Under the pieces are notes generated by a model. The model made no database searches. It was not told the origin of the DNA and saw nothing but the letters and a program-made list of their open reading frames with translations. This document shows positions 40,663 to 49,917 of a stretch of DNA of 64,000 nucleotides, one piece after another. The first letter of the stretch is position 1. Each line of letters starts with the position of its first letter. The position numbers were made by a program, and so were the translations under genes. The DNA is from MGBC120314 sp051877855 (lineage in GTDB: Bacteria; Bacillota; Clostridia; Lachnospirales; Lachnospiraceae). The stretch is from positions 42,866-106,865 of the forward strand of contig JBJEJH010000030.1 of NCBI GenBank assembly GCA_051877855.1. Reading direction: 5' to 3'.

Positions 40663-42975
40663 ATGGCAGAACAGATTTTAAAAACCGAATATTCGGATAT
40701 CATGCAGAAATCCTATATTGATTATTCCATGAGTGTTATCACCGCAAGAGCAGTGCCGGATATTCGTGATGGATTGAAGCCGGTTCAGCGAAGAGTGCTC
40801 TATGCTATGGAACAGTTGGGACTTAACTATGATAAGCCACACCGTAAATCGGCGAGAATTGTGGGTGATGCCATGGGTAAATATCATCCTCACGGAGACA
40901 GTTCGATCTATGAGACCCTGGTGGTACTGGAGCAGGATTTCAAAAAGGGAATGGCTTTGGTTGACGGACATGGTAACTTCGGTTCCATCGAGGGTGATGG
41001 AGCGGCTGCGATGCGATACACCGAGGCAAAGCTTAAGAAATTCACACAGGATGTTTATCTTGCGGATCTGGATAAAGGCGTAGTTGATTTTGTGCCTAAT
41101 TTTGATGAGACGGAGAAGGAGCCGGAGGTTCTTCCGGTTCGTGTACCGAATATCCTGATCAATGGATCGGAGGGTATTGCGGTTGGTATGACGACGAATA
41201 TCCCGACACATAACCTTGTTGAAGTGATTAATGCGGTGGAAGCCTATATGGATAATGCTGATATTACCACAGCAGAATTGATGCAGTATATGCCGGGTCC
41301 GGATTTCCCTACCGGTGGTATTGTCATCAATCAGAATGAACTTCTGGATATCTATGAGACCGGTACAGGTAAGATTAAACTCCGGGGCAAAGTGGAATTA
41401 GAACCGGCTTCTAAGAAGAGCGACCGCGATAAATTGGTTGTCAGTGAGATTCCGTATACCATGATTGGCGCCAATATCGGCAAATTCATATCGGATGTGG
41501 TGGATCTTGTGGAAACTAAGAAAACCGCGGATATCTATGATATTTCCAATGAATCATCCAAGGAAGGCATCCGTATTGTTATTGAACTGAAGAAGAATGC
41601 GGATGTGAAGAAACTCATTAATATGCTCTATAAGAAGACGAAGTTAGAGGATACTTTTGGTGTCAATATGCTGGCGATTGTGGATGGTCGTCCGGAGACC
41701 CTTGGGCTTAAAAAGATTATCGAACATCATGTGAATTTCCAGTTTGACCTTGCAACAAGAAAGTATACAACGCTTTTAAATCGCGAGCTGGACAATAAGG
41801 AAATTAAGGAAGGTCTCATTAAGGCCTGTGATATCATTGATCTGATTATTGAAATTCTTCGCGGCAGCCAGAATCTTAAGCAGGCGAAGGCTTGTCTTAT
41901 TAATGGAGATACTACGGATATCAAGTTTAAGAGTGAGACTTCGAAGAAGGAAGCATCAAAGCTTTGCTTTACAGAACGTCAGGCAACGGCGATTCTGGAG
42001 CTTCGTTTGTCGAAGCTGATCGGCCTTGAAATCCTCGCCCTGAATAAGGAATATGAAGAGTGTCTTCGAAAAATCGCAGAGTATCAGGATATTCTCGGAA
42101 ACAAGAAGAGCATGGTCCGGGTGATTAAGAAGGATCTTGAAAATATTAAGAAAGAATACGGATATGCCCGCAAGACGGTTATCGAAAATGGCGAAGCTGC
42201 AGTTTATGAGGAAGAAAAGCCTGTTGAACAGGAAGTTGTATTCCTGATGGATCGTTTTGGCTATGCCAGAACCATCGATCCTGCCACATACGAGCGCAAT
42301 ACGGATACTGTCATTGCAGAGAATAAGTACGCTTTCAAGTGCATGAATACAGACCGTATCTGTATTTTTACGGATAAGGGATTCATGCATCAGATCAAGG
42401 TGATGGATCTGCCCTTTGGAAAACTTCGGGATAAGGGTGTTCCGGTGGATAACCTCTGTAATTATTCATCGGCGGAGGAGACGATCATCTACCTTGTGGA
42501 TTCTAATACGTTAAAGAATAATATGTATCTCTTTATGACCAAGCAGGGTATGGCGAAATTGGTGGATTCCTCAGAATTTGCAGATGTGCAGAAGAAGACG
42601 GTTATGGCAACAAAGCTTGCAGAGGATGATGTAGTTGTATCTATCGATCGTGTTCATGTAACAAAGGAAGTATATACAAGATTTTCTCTGGAGGGCGAGC
42701 GAATCGAGGAAGAGGTCATCGACAGTACCCAGATGGTGGTTCTTACCACAGCGCAGGGAATGTTCCTCAAGTTCCCGCTAACGGATGTTCCGGAGAAGAA
42801 AAAGGGCGCCGTGGGTGTACGTGCCATTAAGCTTTCGGATAAGGATTATGTTCAGGATGTCTATATCCTGTCGGAAGATGTGGATCTTAGCATTGAGTAC
42901 AAGGGTAAGGTTGTGGAGACGAAGAAACTCAAGCTTGCACATCGTGATACCAAGGGTACCAAGATTCGGGTGTAA
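40663..42975 (+). CDS. parC: Type II topoisomerase breakage subunit, ParC-like
   Basis: 770 residues. The catalytic tyrosine is Y119 in AAMRYTEAKL; the quinolone-determining region reads HPHGDSSIYET with S80 and E84, the usual sensitive residues. The C-terminal beta-pinwheel is present (FLMDRFGYARTID, KKGAVGVRAIKL) but no QRRGGKG-type gyrase box is seen; the matching place reads FGKLRDKGVPVDN. That favours a decatenating topoisomerase IV over gyrase. It starts 11 bases after the parE stop. Confidence 0.88.
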   Translation: MAEQILKTEYSDIMQKSYIDYSMSVITARAVPDIRDGLKPVQRRVLYAMEQLGLNYDKPHRKSARIVGDAMGKYHPHGDSSIYETLVVLEQDFKKGMALVDGHGNFGSIEGDGAAAMRYTEAKLKKFTQDVYLADLDKGVVDFVPNFDETEKEPEVLPVRVPNILINGSEGIAVGMTTNIPTHNLVEVINAVEAYMDNADITTAELMQYMPGPDFPTGGIVINQNELLDIYETGTGKIKLRGKVELEPASKKSDRDKLVVSEIPYTMIGANIGKFISDVVDLVETKKTADIYDISNESSKEGIRIVIELKKNADVKKLINMLYKKTKLEDTFGVNMLAIVDGRPETLGLKKIIEHHVNFQFDLATRKYTTLLNRELDNKEIKEGLIKACDIIDLIIEILRGSQNLKQAKACLINGDTTDIKFKSETSKKEASKLCFTERQATAILELRLSKLIGLEILALNKEYEECLRKIAEYQDILGNKKSMVRVIKKDLENIKKEYGYARKTVIENGEAAVYEEEKPVEQEVVFLMDRFGYARTIDPATYERNTDTVIAENKYAFKCMNTDRICIFTDKGFMHQIKVMDLPFGKLRDKGVPVDNLCNYSSAEETIIYLVDSNTLKNNMYLFMTKQGMAKLVDSSEFADVQKKTVMATKLAEDDVVVSIDRVHVTKEVYTRFSLEGERIEEEVIDSTQMVVLTTAQGMFLKFPLTDVPEKKKGAVGVRAIKLSDKDYVQDVYILSEDVDLSIEYKGKVVETKKLKLAHRDTKGTKIRV

Positions 42976-43066
42976 TGAAAAAGAGCGACAGAGGACTCAT
43001 TTCGTGAAATAAAATTTAATAAAACAAGAAACAAGAGATACCGCATGCATATTTTTGCTTTGCTTT

Positions 43067-43075
43067 TGATAGAAT
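43067..43075 (+). promoter_or_regulatory. Possible extended -10 promoter of the carboxypeptidase gene
   Basis: TGATAGAAT, a TG-extended -10. It overlaps the most upstream ATG (43074), which suggests the true start is further in. Confidence 0.4.
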
Positions 43076-43103
43076 GATTAAGAGCAATGAAGTGGAAATG
43101 TGT

Positions 43104-44333
43104 ATGCGGTATTTTGACTTTTGGAAAAAGAAATATAAGAGATTAATCTGTCGATTCATTATCCTGCTGTTGATTATCTGTGCCATGGGAAATAAGAATG
43201 CAATAAGTGTCCAATGTGCCACACAGGAGTCGGTAGACACCGGTGAACCACAGAATCCGAATATTCAGTTGAATGCTGTGTCGGCCTGCCTGATCGATGG
43301 TGATACCGGCAGAGTTCTTTATGGCAAAAATGAGACCGAAAGGCGGGCAATGGCCAGCACCACTAAAATTATGACGTTGATTGTGATTTTGGAAAATGCA
43401 AATCCGGATGATATTGTTACCGTTAGTTCCAATGCGGCAAGACAGCCGGATGTACAGTTGAATATTAATACCGGAGAACAGTATCTTTTAAGAGATCTTC
43501 TGTATTCTATGATGCTGGAGTCCCACAATGATGTTGCCTATGCATTGGCAGAACATGTGGGCGGAAGTGTGGAAGGCTTTGCTGAGATGATGAATGACAA
43601 GGCACAGGAACTGGGACTTAAGGATACCTATTTTATTACGCCCAACGGCCTGGATGCTGCTGATGAGTTTGGAAAACATTCATCCACGGCGGTGGATATG
43701 GCAAGACTGGCGGCTTATGGCATTCAGAATGAGGAATTTGTTAAAATCTCCAACACGCAGTCCTATTCTTTTTCCGAAATCAATGGAAAAAGAAGTTTTA
43801 CAGTGAATAATAAGAATCAGTTTCTAAAGATGATGGACGGTGCCATTGGTGTCAAGACGGGGTTTACCGGGGAAGCTGGATATTGTTTTGTGGGAGCCCT
43901 TCAACAGGAGGGAAGAACCTTTGTCTCAGTGGTACTCGGAAGCGGGTGGCCACCCAATAAGACTTATAAATGGAAGGATACCAGGGCTTTAATGCAATTT
44001 GGTCTGGAACATTATTTCGAGACGGTTGTATTTGATGAAACCTTTGAAAGATCCCTTCCGGTATATGGAGGACAAAAAGAATCGGTTCGGATCCGGGGAC
44101 AGGGGAAATTGTCAATGATTTTGTCGGAGTATGATGATGTCCGGGTTTATTACAATTATCCCCAGATGCTTTCTGCTCCGGTTGAAAGGGGAGATACAGT
44201 GGGCGAAATTTATGTATCGATTAATGGTAAAGTTGAGGAAATCTTTGATATTAAGGCTTTGGAAGAAATAAAGGCCTTAGATTATGGGGATTATTTGAAA
44301 AAAACACTGAATGAATTTGTCGGTTTCTATTAA
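43104..44333 (+). CDS. D-alanyl-D-alanine carboxypeptidase
   Basis: Low-molecular-weight penicillin-binding protein (peptidase S11) of 409 residues that trims the terminal D-Ala of peptidoglycan stem peptides. Active-site motifs are complete: STTK at 85-88 in MASTTKIM, SHN at 140-142 and KTG at 251-253. One N-terminal hydrophobic segment (about 14-33) acts as signal or anchor, and the C-terminal PBP5-type domain is present. Either DacA or DacF is possible. ATG at 43104 has AAGTGGA upstream; 43098 or 43074 are alternatives. Confidence 0.9.
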   Translation: MRYFDFWKKKYKRLICRFIILLLIICAMGNKNAISVQCATQESVDTGEPQNPNIQLNAVSACLIDGDTGRVLYGKNETERRAMASTTKIMTLIVILENANPDDIVTVSSNAARQPDVQLNINTGEQYLLRDLLYSMMLESHNDVAYALAEHVGGSVEGFAEMMNDKAQELGLKDTYFITPNGLDAADEFGKHSSTAVDMARLAAYGIQNEEFVKISNTQSYSFSEINGKRSFTVNNKNQFLKMMDGAIGVKTGFTGEAGYCFVGALQQEGRTFVSVVLGSGWPPNKTYKWKDTRALMQFGLEHYFETVVFDETFERSLPVYGGQKESVRIRGQGKLSMILSEYDDVRVYYNYPQMLSAPVERGDTVGEIYVSINGKVEEIFDIKALEEIKALDYGDYLKKTLNEFVGFY

Positions 44334-44339
44334 AAATGC

Positions 44340-44368
44340 TTGAAATTTTGCCCTCGTCATTATACAAT
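44340..44368 (+). promoter_or_regulatory. Sigma-A promoter of the decarboxylase operon
   Basis: TTGAAA (44340-44345), 17-base spacer, TACAAT (44363-44368). Confidence 0.75.
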
Positions 44369-44433
44369 TACTATTGGCGGAAAATTGGTTTTTAATAATT
44401 TTCTCAGATAAAAATATGATGGAGGTCTGTAAA

Positions 44434-45885
44434 ATGAGCAATACAGCACAAGGATCAGCAAGAAGCAGAATTGACGCTTTACTTGATGATAACAGTTTTG
44501 TTGAGATTGGCGGTCTTGTTACAGCAAGAACTACAAATTTCAACTTACAAGCTAACGATACTCCTGCTGACGGCGTTGTGACCGGTTACGGAGTGATTGA
44601 TGGAAATCTTGTGTATGTATATAGCCAGGATGCAAGCGTACTTAACGGTTCTGTTGGCGAAATGCATGCAAAGAAGATTTGCCACCTTTATGATTTGGCA
44701 TTAAAGATGGGAGCACCTGTGATCGGTCTTATTGATTGTGCAGGTCTTAGACTTCAGGAGGCAACCGATGCATTAAATGGTTTCGGTGAAATCTACTTAA
44801 AGCAGTCTATGGCATCCGGTGTGATTCCTCAGATTACTGCAGTGTTTGGTAACTGTGGCGGAGGACTTGCAATTCTTTCTGCTTTATCTGATTTTACATT
44901 TATGGAAGAAAAGAATGCAAAGTTATTTGTCAGCAGTCCAAATGCTTTAGATGGAAATTATACAGCTAAGTGCGATACAGCATCAGCGAAGTACCAGAGC
45001 GAATCAACAGCCAATGTTGATTTCGTTGGGGATGAAGCATCCATTTTTGAAAATATGAGACAGCTGGTAAGCATGTTACCGGCAAATAATGAAGATGACG
45101 CATCTTATGAAGAGTGTAAGGATGATCTTAACAGAATCTGTGAGAACATCGAGAATGGTGCAGCAGATCCTGCATTTGCACTTTCAGAGATTGCAGATAA
45201 CGGTGTGTTTGTTGAAACACAGAAAAACCATGCAAAGTCTATGGTAACCGGTTTCATTAAGTTAAACGGAACAACCGTTGGCGTTGTTGCAAACCGTACG
45301 GTATTATTTGATGAGGAAGGAAAGGAAGCAGAGAAGTTCGAAGCAAAGATTTGTCCATGTGGTGCAGAGAAGGCAACCGACTTCATCAATTTCTGTGATG
45401 CCTTTGAAATTCCGGTACTTACCCTTGTTAATACGGAGGGATTTAAGGCAACTGTGGAAGCTGAGAAGAAGATGGCTAAAGCAGCAGCAAAGCTTACATA
45501 TGCTTATGCGAACGCAACCGTTCCTAAGGTTACATTTGTAACAGGAAACGCTTATGGTTCAGCATATATTACAATGGGTTCCAAGGCATTGGGTGCAGAT
45601 CTTGTTTATGCATGGCCGAATGCACAGATTGGTATGATGGACAGTGAACTTGCAGCGAAGATCATTGCAGCGGATGAAATTGCGAAAGCGGATAACGCCG
45701 GTGAAGTAATTGCTGCCAAGGCTTCAGAGTATGCGGCACTTCAGAATAGCCAGTCTGCCGGAGCAAGAGGATTTGTTGATGCGGTTTGCGCACCTGCAGA
45801 TACCAGAAAGTATGCTATTGCAGCATTTGAAATGTTATTCACAAAGAGAGAGGATCGTCCAGTAAAGAAACATGGTACGGTTTAA
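44434..45885 (+). CDS. mmdA: Acyl-CoA carboxyltransferase subunit, MmdA/12S type
   Basis: Carboxyltransferase of 483 residues from the crotonase-like family of methylmalonyl-CoA decarboxylase alpha and transcarboxylase 12S subunits. It moves CO2 between an acyl-CoA and protein-bound biotin. Acyl-CoA-binding loops are visible in the N-half (GLIDCAGLRLQEATDAL, AVFGNCGGGLAILSALSDF near 130-160) and the second-half glycine loop (VTGNAYGSAYITMGSKALGADLVYAWP near 370). At N-terminus homologues usually have longer MmdA-like lead regions; this one is slightly short. First gene of five. ATG at 44434 follows GGAGG. Confidence 0.85.
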   Translation: MSNTAQGSARSRIDALLDDNSFVEIGGLVTARTTNFNLQANDTPADGVVTGYGVIDGNLVYVYSQDASVLNGSVGEMHAKKICHLYDLALKMGAPVIGLIDCAGLRLQEATDALNGFGEIYLKQSMASGVIPQITAVFGNCGGGLAILSALSDFTFMEEKNAKLFVSSPNALDGNYTAKCDTASAKYQSESTANVDFVGDEASIFENMRQLVSMLPANNEDDASYEECKDDLNRICENIENGAADPAFALSEIADNGVFVETQKNHAKSMVTGFIKLNGTTVGVVANRTVLFDEEGKEAEKFEAKICPCGAEKATDFINFCDAFEIPVLTLVNTEGFKATVEAEKKMAKAAAKLTYAYANATVPKVTFVTGNAYGSAYITMGSKALGADLVYAWPNAQIGMMDSELAAKIIAADEIAKADNAGEVIAAKASEYAALQNSQSAGARGFVDAVCAPADTRKYAIAAFEMLFTKREDRPVKKHGTV

Positions 45886-45902
45886 TATGAGGTGGTGCTG
45901 AT

Positions 45903-46661
45903 ATGAAAAAATTAGTTAATTTATTGTGTCTTGCAGCCTGTGTATTAGGTGTTACAGCATGTTCCACCAATGAATCGACCACAATCGATGTCAATGTAGA
46001 TGAGTACAAGAATTCTATTACAGCGGATCTTCAGCTTTTATCGGATCATACCGATGAAGAATTACTTCAGAGTATTGCCGATAATGAAGAAACCGGTGCG
46101 TTGACGGATGCTGAAATCAGTCTCTTCAATTCGTGGATCGATACCCGAAGCGAAGTGGGAAGTTTCGTTGCAGTCAATGACTGGGCGGTTGAGGTTAATG
46201 ACGATACCATCATTCTTACAGCAAAGGTTGATTATTCGGACCGTGATGCAGATTACCGTGTGGGATATTCCCAGAAGGGTGTGATGCAGTTTTCATCCTT
46301 CAATGTCCAGTATACTTTAGCTGAGAAGATGACCAAGGCATTGCTTAATACTGTTATCGGTATGGGTGTAGTATTCGTCGTTCTGATCATGATCTCATTA
46401 TTGATTGGATGCTTCCAGTACATAGGAAAGATCGAGCAGGCATTAAAGAATAAGAAAGAAAATAAGACGGAGATTGCAGCAAAGGGTGTGGACAACACCA
46501 TTGCCCAGATCAATCAGAAAGAAGAAGAGGAACTTGTGGATGACCTGGAGTTGGTTGCAGTTATTTCGGCAGCAATTGCGGCATATACCGGAAGTTCAAC
46601 GGACGGATTTGTAGTTCGTTCCATTAAGAAATCGAATAAAAAGAATTGGAAGAATGCTTAA
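45903..46661 (+). CDS. OadG-type gamma subunit with N-terminal lipoprotein domain
   Basis: 252 residues. A lipoprotein signal (MKKLVNLLCLAACVLGVTACST, lipobox VTAC) leads an external domain of about 120 residues, then one transmembrane helix (TVIGMGVVFVVLIMISLLIGC, near 150-170), a charged linker and a C-terminal segment LELVAVISAAIAAYTGSS characteristic of Na+-decarboxylase gamma subunits. Ordinary OadG is about 80-120 residues with no external domain. It probably anchors the carboxyltransferase to the beta subunit; the added external domain's role is unknown. Confidence 0.85.
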   Translation: MKKLVNLLCLAACVLGVTACSTNESTTIDVNVDEYKNSITADLQLLSDHTDEELLQSIADNEETGALTDAEISLFNSWIDTRSEVGSFVAVNDWAVEVNDDTIILTAKVDYSDRDADYRVGYSQKGVMQFSSFNVQYTLAEKMTKALLNTVIGMGVVFVVLIMISLLIGCFQYIGKIEQALKNKKENKTEIAAKGVDNTIAQINQKEEEELVDDLELVAVISAAIAAYTGSSTDGFVVRSIKKSNKKNWKNA

Positions 46662-46698
46662 GCATACATCAATATGCGGTAAGTAAGGAGGAAATAAA

Positions 46699-47067
46699 AT
46701 GAAGAATTATACAATTACTGTGAATGGAAATGTATATGATGTTACTGTAGAAGAAAACGGTGCAGGAAGCGTTGCGGCACCTGTTGCAGCTCCAAAGGCA
46801 GCTCCAAAGGCAGCTCCTAAGGCTGCAGCTCCTGTAGCAGCCGGTGCGCAGGGTGCAGTTAAGGTCAATGCTCCGATGCCGGGTAAGATTTTAAAGACTG
46901 TAGCTGCTGCCGGTTCTGCAGTTAAGAAGGGCGATGTTTTGGTAGTTCTTGAAGCAATGAAGATGGAAAACGAAATCGTTGCTCCACAGGACGGAACAGT
47001 AGCAAGCATTAATGTTGCAGTTGGTGATTCAGTTGAAGCTGGTGCAGTATTAGCTACAATGAACTAA
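46699..47067 (+). CDS. Biotin carboxyl carrier protein (1.3S / MmdC type)
   Basis: 122 residues. An N-terminal part MKNYTITVNGNVYDVTVEE is joined by an Ala/Pro-rich flexible linker (APKAAPKAAPKAAAP) to a biotinyl domain. The biotinyl lysine is K88 in EAMKMENE, and the thumbless fold ending SVEAGAVLATMN is intact. It carries the carboxyl group between the two carboxyltransferases and the membrane beta subunit. AAGGAGG precedes the ATG. Confidence 0.93.
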   Translation: MKNYTITVNGNVYDVTVEENGAGSVAAPVAAPKAAPKAAPKAAAPVAAGAQGAVKVNAPMPGKILKTVAAAGSAVKKGDVLVVLEAMKMENEIVAPQDGTVASINVAVGDSVEAGAVLATMN

Positions 47068-47115
47068 TTTATATTTTGAGAAAAATATAAGAATCATACA
47101 ACTGGGAGGTTAGAT

Positions 47116-48267
47116 ATGGGCTATGTATTAGAAACATTGGGAAATCTTCTGCACCAGACAGCGTTTTTTAACCTGACATGGGGTAATTACCTTATGGTTG
47201 CTGTTGCACTGATTTTCCTGTATTTAGCAATTGCAAAAGAATACGAACCTCTTCTGCTTGTACCAATTTCATTTGGTATGTTATTAGTGAACTTGTATCC
47301 GGACATTATGATGACCATAGAAGAATCTAGTAACGGCGTAGGTGGTTTGTTACATTATTTTTACTTGTTAGATGAATGGAGTATTTTACCTTCACTCATT
47401 TTCATGGGCGTTGGTGCCATGACGGACTTTGGTCCTCTCATTGCCAACCCTAAGAGCTTTCTGCTTGGTGCAGCAGCTCAGTTTGGTATTTTCGCAGCAT
47501 ACCTTATGGCAATCCTTATGGGATTCAATGATAAGGCCGCTGCAGCGATTTCAATCATCGGTGGTGCAGATGGTCCTACATCCATCTTCCTTGCAGGTAA
47601 GCTTGGACAGACCGAGTACCTTGGACCAATTGCAGTAGCAGCATATTCGTATATGTCATTGGTACCGATTATTCAGCCACCGATTATGAAGGCGCTTACA
47701 ACCGAGAAGGAAAGAAAGATTAAGATGGAGCAGCTTCGTCCTGTATCCAAGCTGGAGAAGATTCTTTTCCCGATTATCGTTACAATCGTTGTAGTACTTA
47801 TTCTTCCTACAACAGCACCGTTGGTTGGTATGTTAATGCTTGGTAATCTTTTCCGTGAGAGCGGAGTTGTTAAGCAGTTAACAGAGACCGCTTCCAATGC
47901 ATTAATGTATATCGTTGTTATCATACTTGGTACATCGGTAGGTGCTACCACAAGTGCAGAAGCATTCTTAAAGTTATCGACATTAAAAATCGTTGCTTTG
48001 GGTCTGATTGCTTTTGCATTCGGTACTGCGGCAGGTGTCCTGTTCGGTAAACTGATGTGTAAGGTTACCGGTGGTAAGGTTAATCCGTTGATTGGTTCGG
48101 CTGGTGTATCTGCCGTTCCTATGGCAGCCAGAGTATCACAGAAGGTTGGTTCTGAGGCAGATCCTACGAACTTCCTTTTGATGCATGCGATGGGTCCGAA
48201 CGTTGCAGGTGTTATCGGTACTGCGGTAGCGGCCGGTACATTCATGGCAATGTTTGGTATTATGTAA
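47116..48267 (+). CDS. oadB: Na+-translocating decarboxylase beta subunit
   Basis: Integral membrane protein of 383 residues with about nine to eleven hydrophobic segments. It decarboxylates carboxybiotin and pumps Na+ outward. Conserved parts include GVGAMTDFGPLIANPKSFLLGAAAQFGIF near 100, IIGGADGPTSIFLAGKL near 153 and the C-terminal MHAMGPNVAGVIGTAVAAG. The family covers oxaloacetate, methylmalonyl-CoA and glutaconyl-CoA decarboxylases, so it does not fix the substrate. Position 4 of 5 in the operon. Confidence 0.93.
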   Translation: MGYVLETLGNLLHQTAFFNLTWGNYLMVAVALIFLYLAIAKEYEPLLLVPISFGMLLVNLYPDIMMTIEESSNGVGGLLHYFYLLDEWSILPSLIFMGVGAMTDFGPLIANPKSFLLGAAAQFGIFAAYLMAILMGFNDKAAAAISIIGGADGPTSIFLAGKLGQTEYLGPIAVAAYSYMSLVPIIQPPIMKALTTEKERKIKMEQLRPVSKLEKILFPIIVTIVVVLILPTTAPLVGMLMLGNLFRESGVVKQLTETASNALMYIVVIILGTSVGATTSAEAFLKLSTLKIVALGLIAFAFGTAAGVLFGKLMCKVTGGKVNPLIGSAGVSAVPMAARVSQKVGSEADPTNFLLMHAMGPNVAGVIGTAVAAGTFMAMFGIM

Positions 48268-48311
48268 GATTATTATTTTGAATTACTTCAAATTGTTAGG
48301 AGGAAATAAAA

Positions 48312-49724
48312 ATGGCAGAACAGGCTAAAAAACCGGTTAAGATTATGGAAACTGTGTTGCGTGATGCGCATCAGTCTTTGATTGCCACCAGAATGACCAC
48401 AGAGCAGATGCTTCCGATCATCGATAAGATGGATAAGGTTGGATACCACGCTGTAGAGTGCTGGGGTGGCGCAACATTTGATGCATCCCTTCGTTTCCTG
48501 AAGGAAGATCCATGGGAAAGACTTCGTAAGTTGAGAGATGGATTTAAGAATACTAAGTTACAGATGTTATTCCGTGGTCAGAATATTCTGGGATATAACC
48601 ACTACGCAGATGATGTAGTAGAGTACTTCGTACAGAAGTCTCTGGCAAATGGTATTGATATCATTCGTATTTTCGATTGTTTCAACGATCTGGATAACTT
48701 AAAGACCGCTGTAAGCGCAGCAAACAAGGAAAAGGGACATGCTCAGGTAGCTCTTTCTTATACATTGGGTGATGCATATACACTGGATTATTGGAAAGAT
48801 ATGGCGAAGAGAATTGAAGATATGGGTGCAAATTCTTTATGTATTAAGGATATGGCCGGTCTTCTTGTTCCGTATAAGGCAACAGAATTAGTAGAAGCAT
48901 TGAAGGAAGGAACGGATCTTCCGATTCAGCTTCATACACACTACACCTCAGGTGTAGCTTCCATGACCTACTTAAAGGCAGTTGAGGCAGGATGCGACAT
49001 CATCGATACAGCGATTTCACCATTCTCTATGGGTACATCCCAGCCGGCTACAGAAGTTATGGTAGAGACTTTCAAGGGAACTCCTTATGATACAGGTCTT
49101 GATCAGAATCTTCTTGCAGAAATTGCTGATTACTTCAGACCAATTCAGGAAGAGTGCTTAAAGAGCGGTCTTCTTAATCCAAAGGTTATGGGTGTTAACA
49201 TTAAGACTCTTCTTTACCAGGTACCGGGTGGTATGTTATCGAACCTTGTAAGCCAGTTAAAGGAAGCTAAGCAGGAAGATAAGTACTATGAAGTGCTGGA
49301 AGAAGTACCAAGAGTACGTAAGGACTTTGGTGAACCACCATTAGTTACACCTTCATCACAGATCGTTGGTACACAGGCTGTACTGAATGTATTACAGGGT
49401 GAGAGATATAAGATGTTTACCAAGGAATCCAAGAAGGTTCTTATGGGTGAATTCGGTAAGACAGTAAAGCCTTTCAATCCGGAAGTTCAGAAGAAGGCGA
49501 TCGGCGATGCAGAGCCAATCACATGCCGTCCGGCAGACAAGATCGAGCCACAGCTTGAGAAGTTTGAGAAGGAAATTGCACAGTATAAGCAGCAGGATGA
49601 GGATGTATTGACCTATGCACTGTTCCCACAGGTTGCTACAGATTTCTTTAAGTACAGAGAAGCGCAGCAGACCAAGGTTGATCCTGCAGCAGCAGATGCG
49701 GACAGCAAGTCCTATCCGGTATAA
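48312..49724 (+). CDS. oadA: Oxaloacetate/pyruvate carboxyltransferase subunit, OadA/5S type
   Basis: 470 residues of the TIM-barrel family shared by oxaloacetate decarboxylase alpha, pyruvate carboxylase C-half and transcarboxylase 5S. Visible are ETVLRDAHQSLIATRMTTEQ near 13-32, FRGQNILGYNHYADD near 97, the metal/biotin region CIKDMAGLLVPY near 178 and HTHYTSGVASMTYLKAVEAG near 207. It has no biotinyl domain of its own; the separate carrier at 46699 must serve it. Having both a 12S-type and a 5S-type carboxyltransferase suggests methylmalonyl-CoA:pyruvate transcarboxylation combined with the Na+ pump. Confidence 0.9.
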   Translation: MAEQAKKPVKIMETVLRDAHQSLIATRMTTEQMLPIIDKMDKVGYHAVECWGGATFDASLRFLKEDPWERLRKLRDGFKNTKLQMLFRGQNILGYNHYADDVVEYFVQKSLANGIDIIRIFDCFNDLDNLKTAVSAANKEKGHAQVALSYTLGDAYTLDYWKDMAKRIEDMGANSLCIKDMAGLLVPYKATELVEALKEGTDLPIQLHTHYTSGVASMTYLKAVEAGCDIIDTAISPFSMGTSQPATEVMVETFKGTPYDTGLDQNLLAEIADYFRPIQEECLKSGLLNPKVMGVNIKTLLYQVPGGMLSNLVSQLKEAKQEDKYYEVLEEVPRVRKDFGEPPLVTPSSQIVGTQAVLNVLQGERYKMFTKESKKVLMGEFGKTVKPFNPEVQKKAIGDAEPITCRPADKIEPQLEKFEKEIAQYKQQDEDVLTYALFPQVATDFFKYREAQQTKVDPAAADADSKSYPV

Positions 49725-49758
49725 TCCATTTATACAAAATAATTAACACTAATATTAA

Positions 49759-49808
49759 GGGGTTGCCGTTTCAACGAATAATAATTCGTGAAACGGCAGC
49801 CTCTTTTT
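49759..49808 (+). terminator. Intrinsic terminator of the decarboxylase operon
   Basis: GGGTTGCCGTTTC (49759-49771) pairs with GAAACGGCAGCC (49790-49801), with an inner ACGAAT/ATTCGT stem, followed by TTTTTT. Confidence 0.9.
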
Positions 49809-49846
49809 TGCATAAATGGCATATCATTCCTTAATGGAAAGTTGTA

Positions 49847-49875
49847 TTGCACAAATGATATTTTCAAAGTATAAT
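49847..49875 (+). promoter_or_regulatory. Sigma-A promoter of the RpiR regulator
   Basis: TTGCAC (49847-49852), 17-base spacer, TATAAT (49870-49875). Being inside the longest frame, it favours the start at 49918. Confidence 0.75.
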
Positions 49876-49917
49876 AAGTGTGTTGTTTGTAAACAAAGAA
49901 AGGAATGCGTTAGTTTA

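Noticed and set aside
43074..43103. Carboxypeptidase start at ATG 43074
   Set aside because: That ATG overlaps a candidate extended -10 and lacks a ribosome site.
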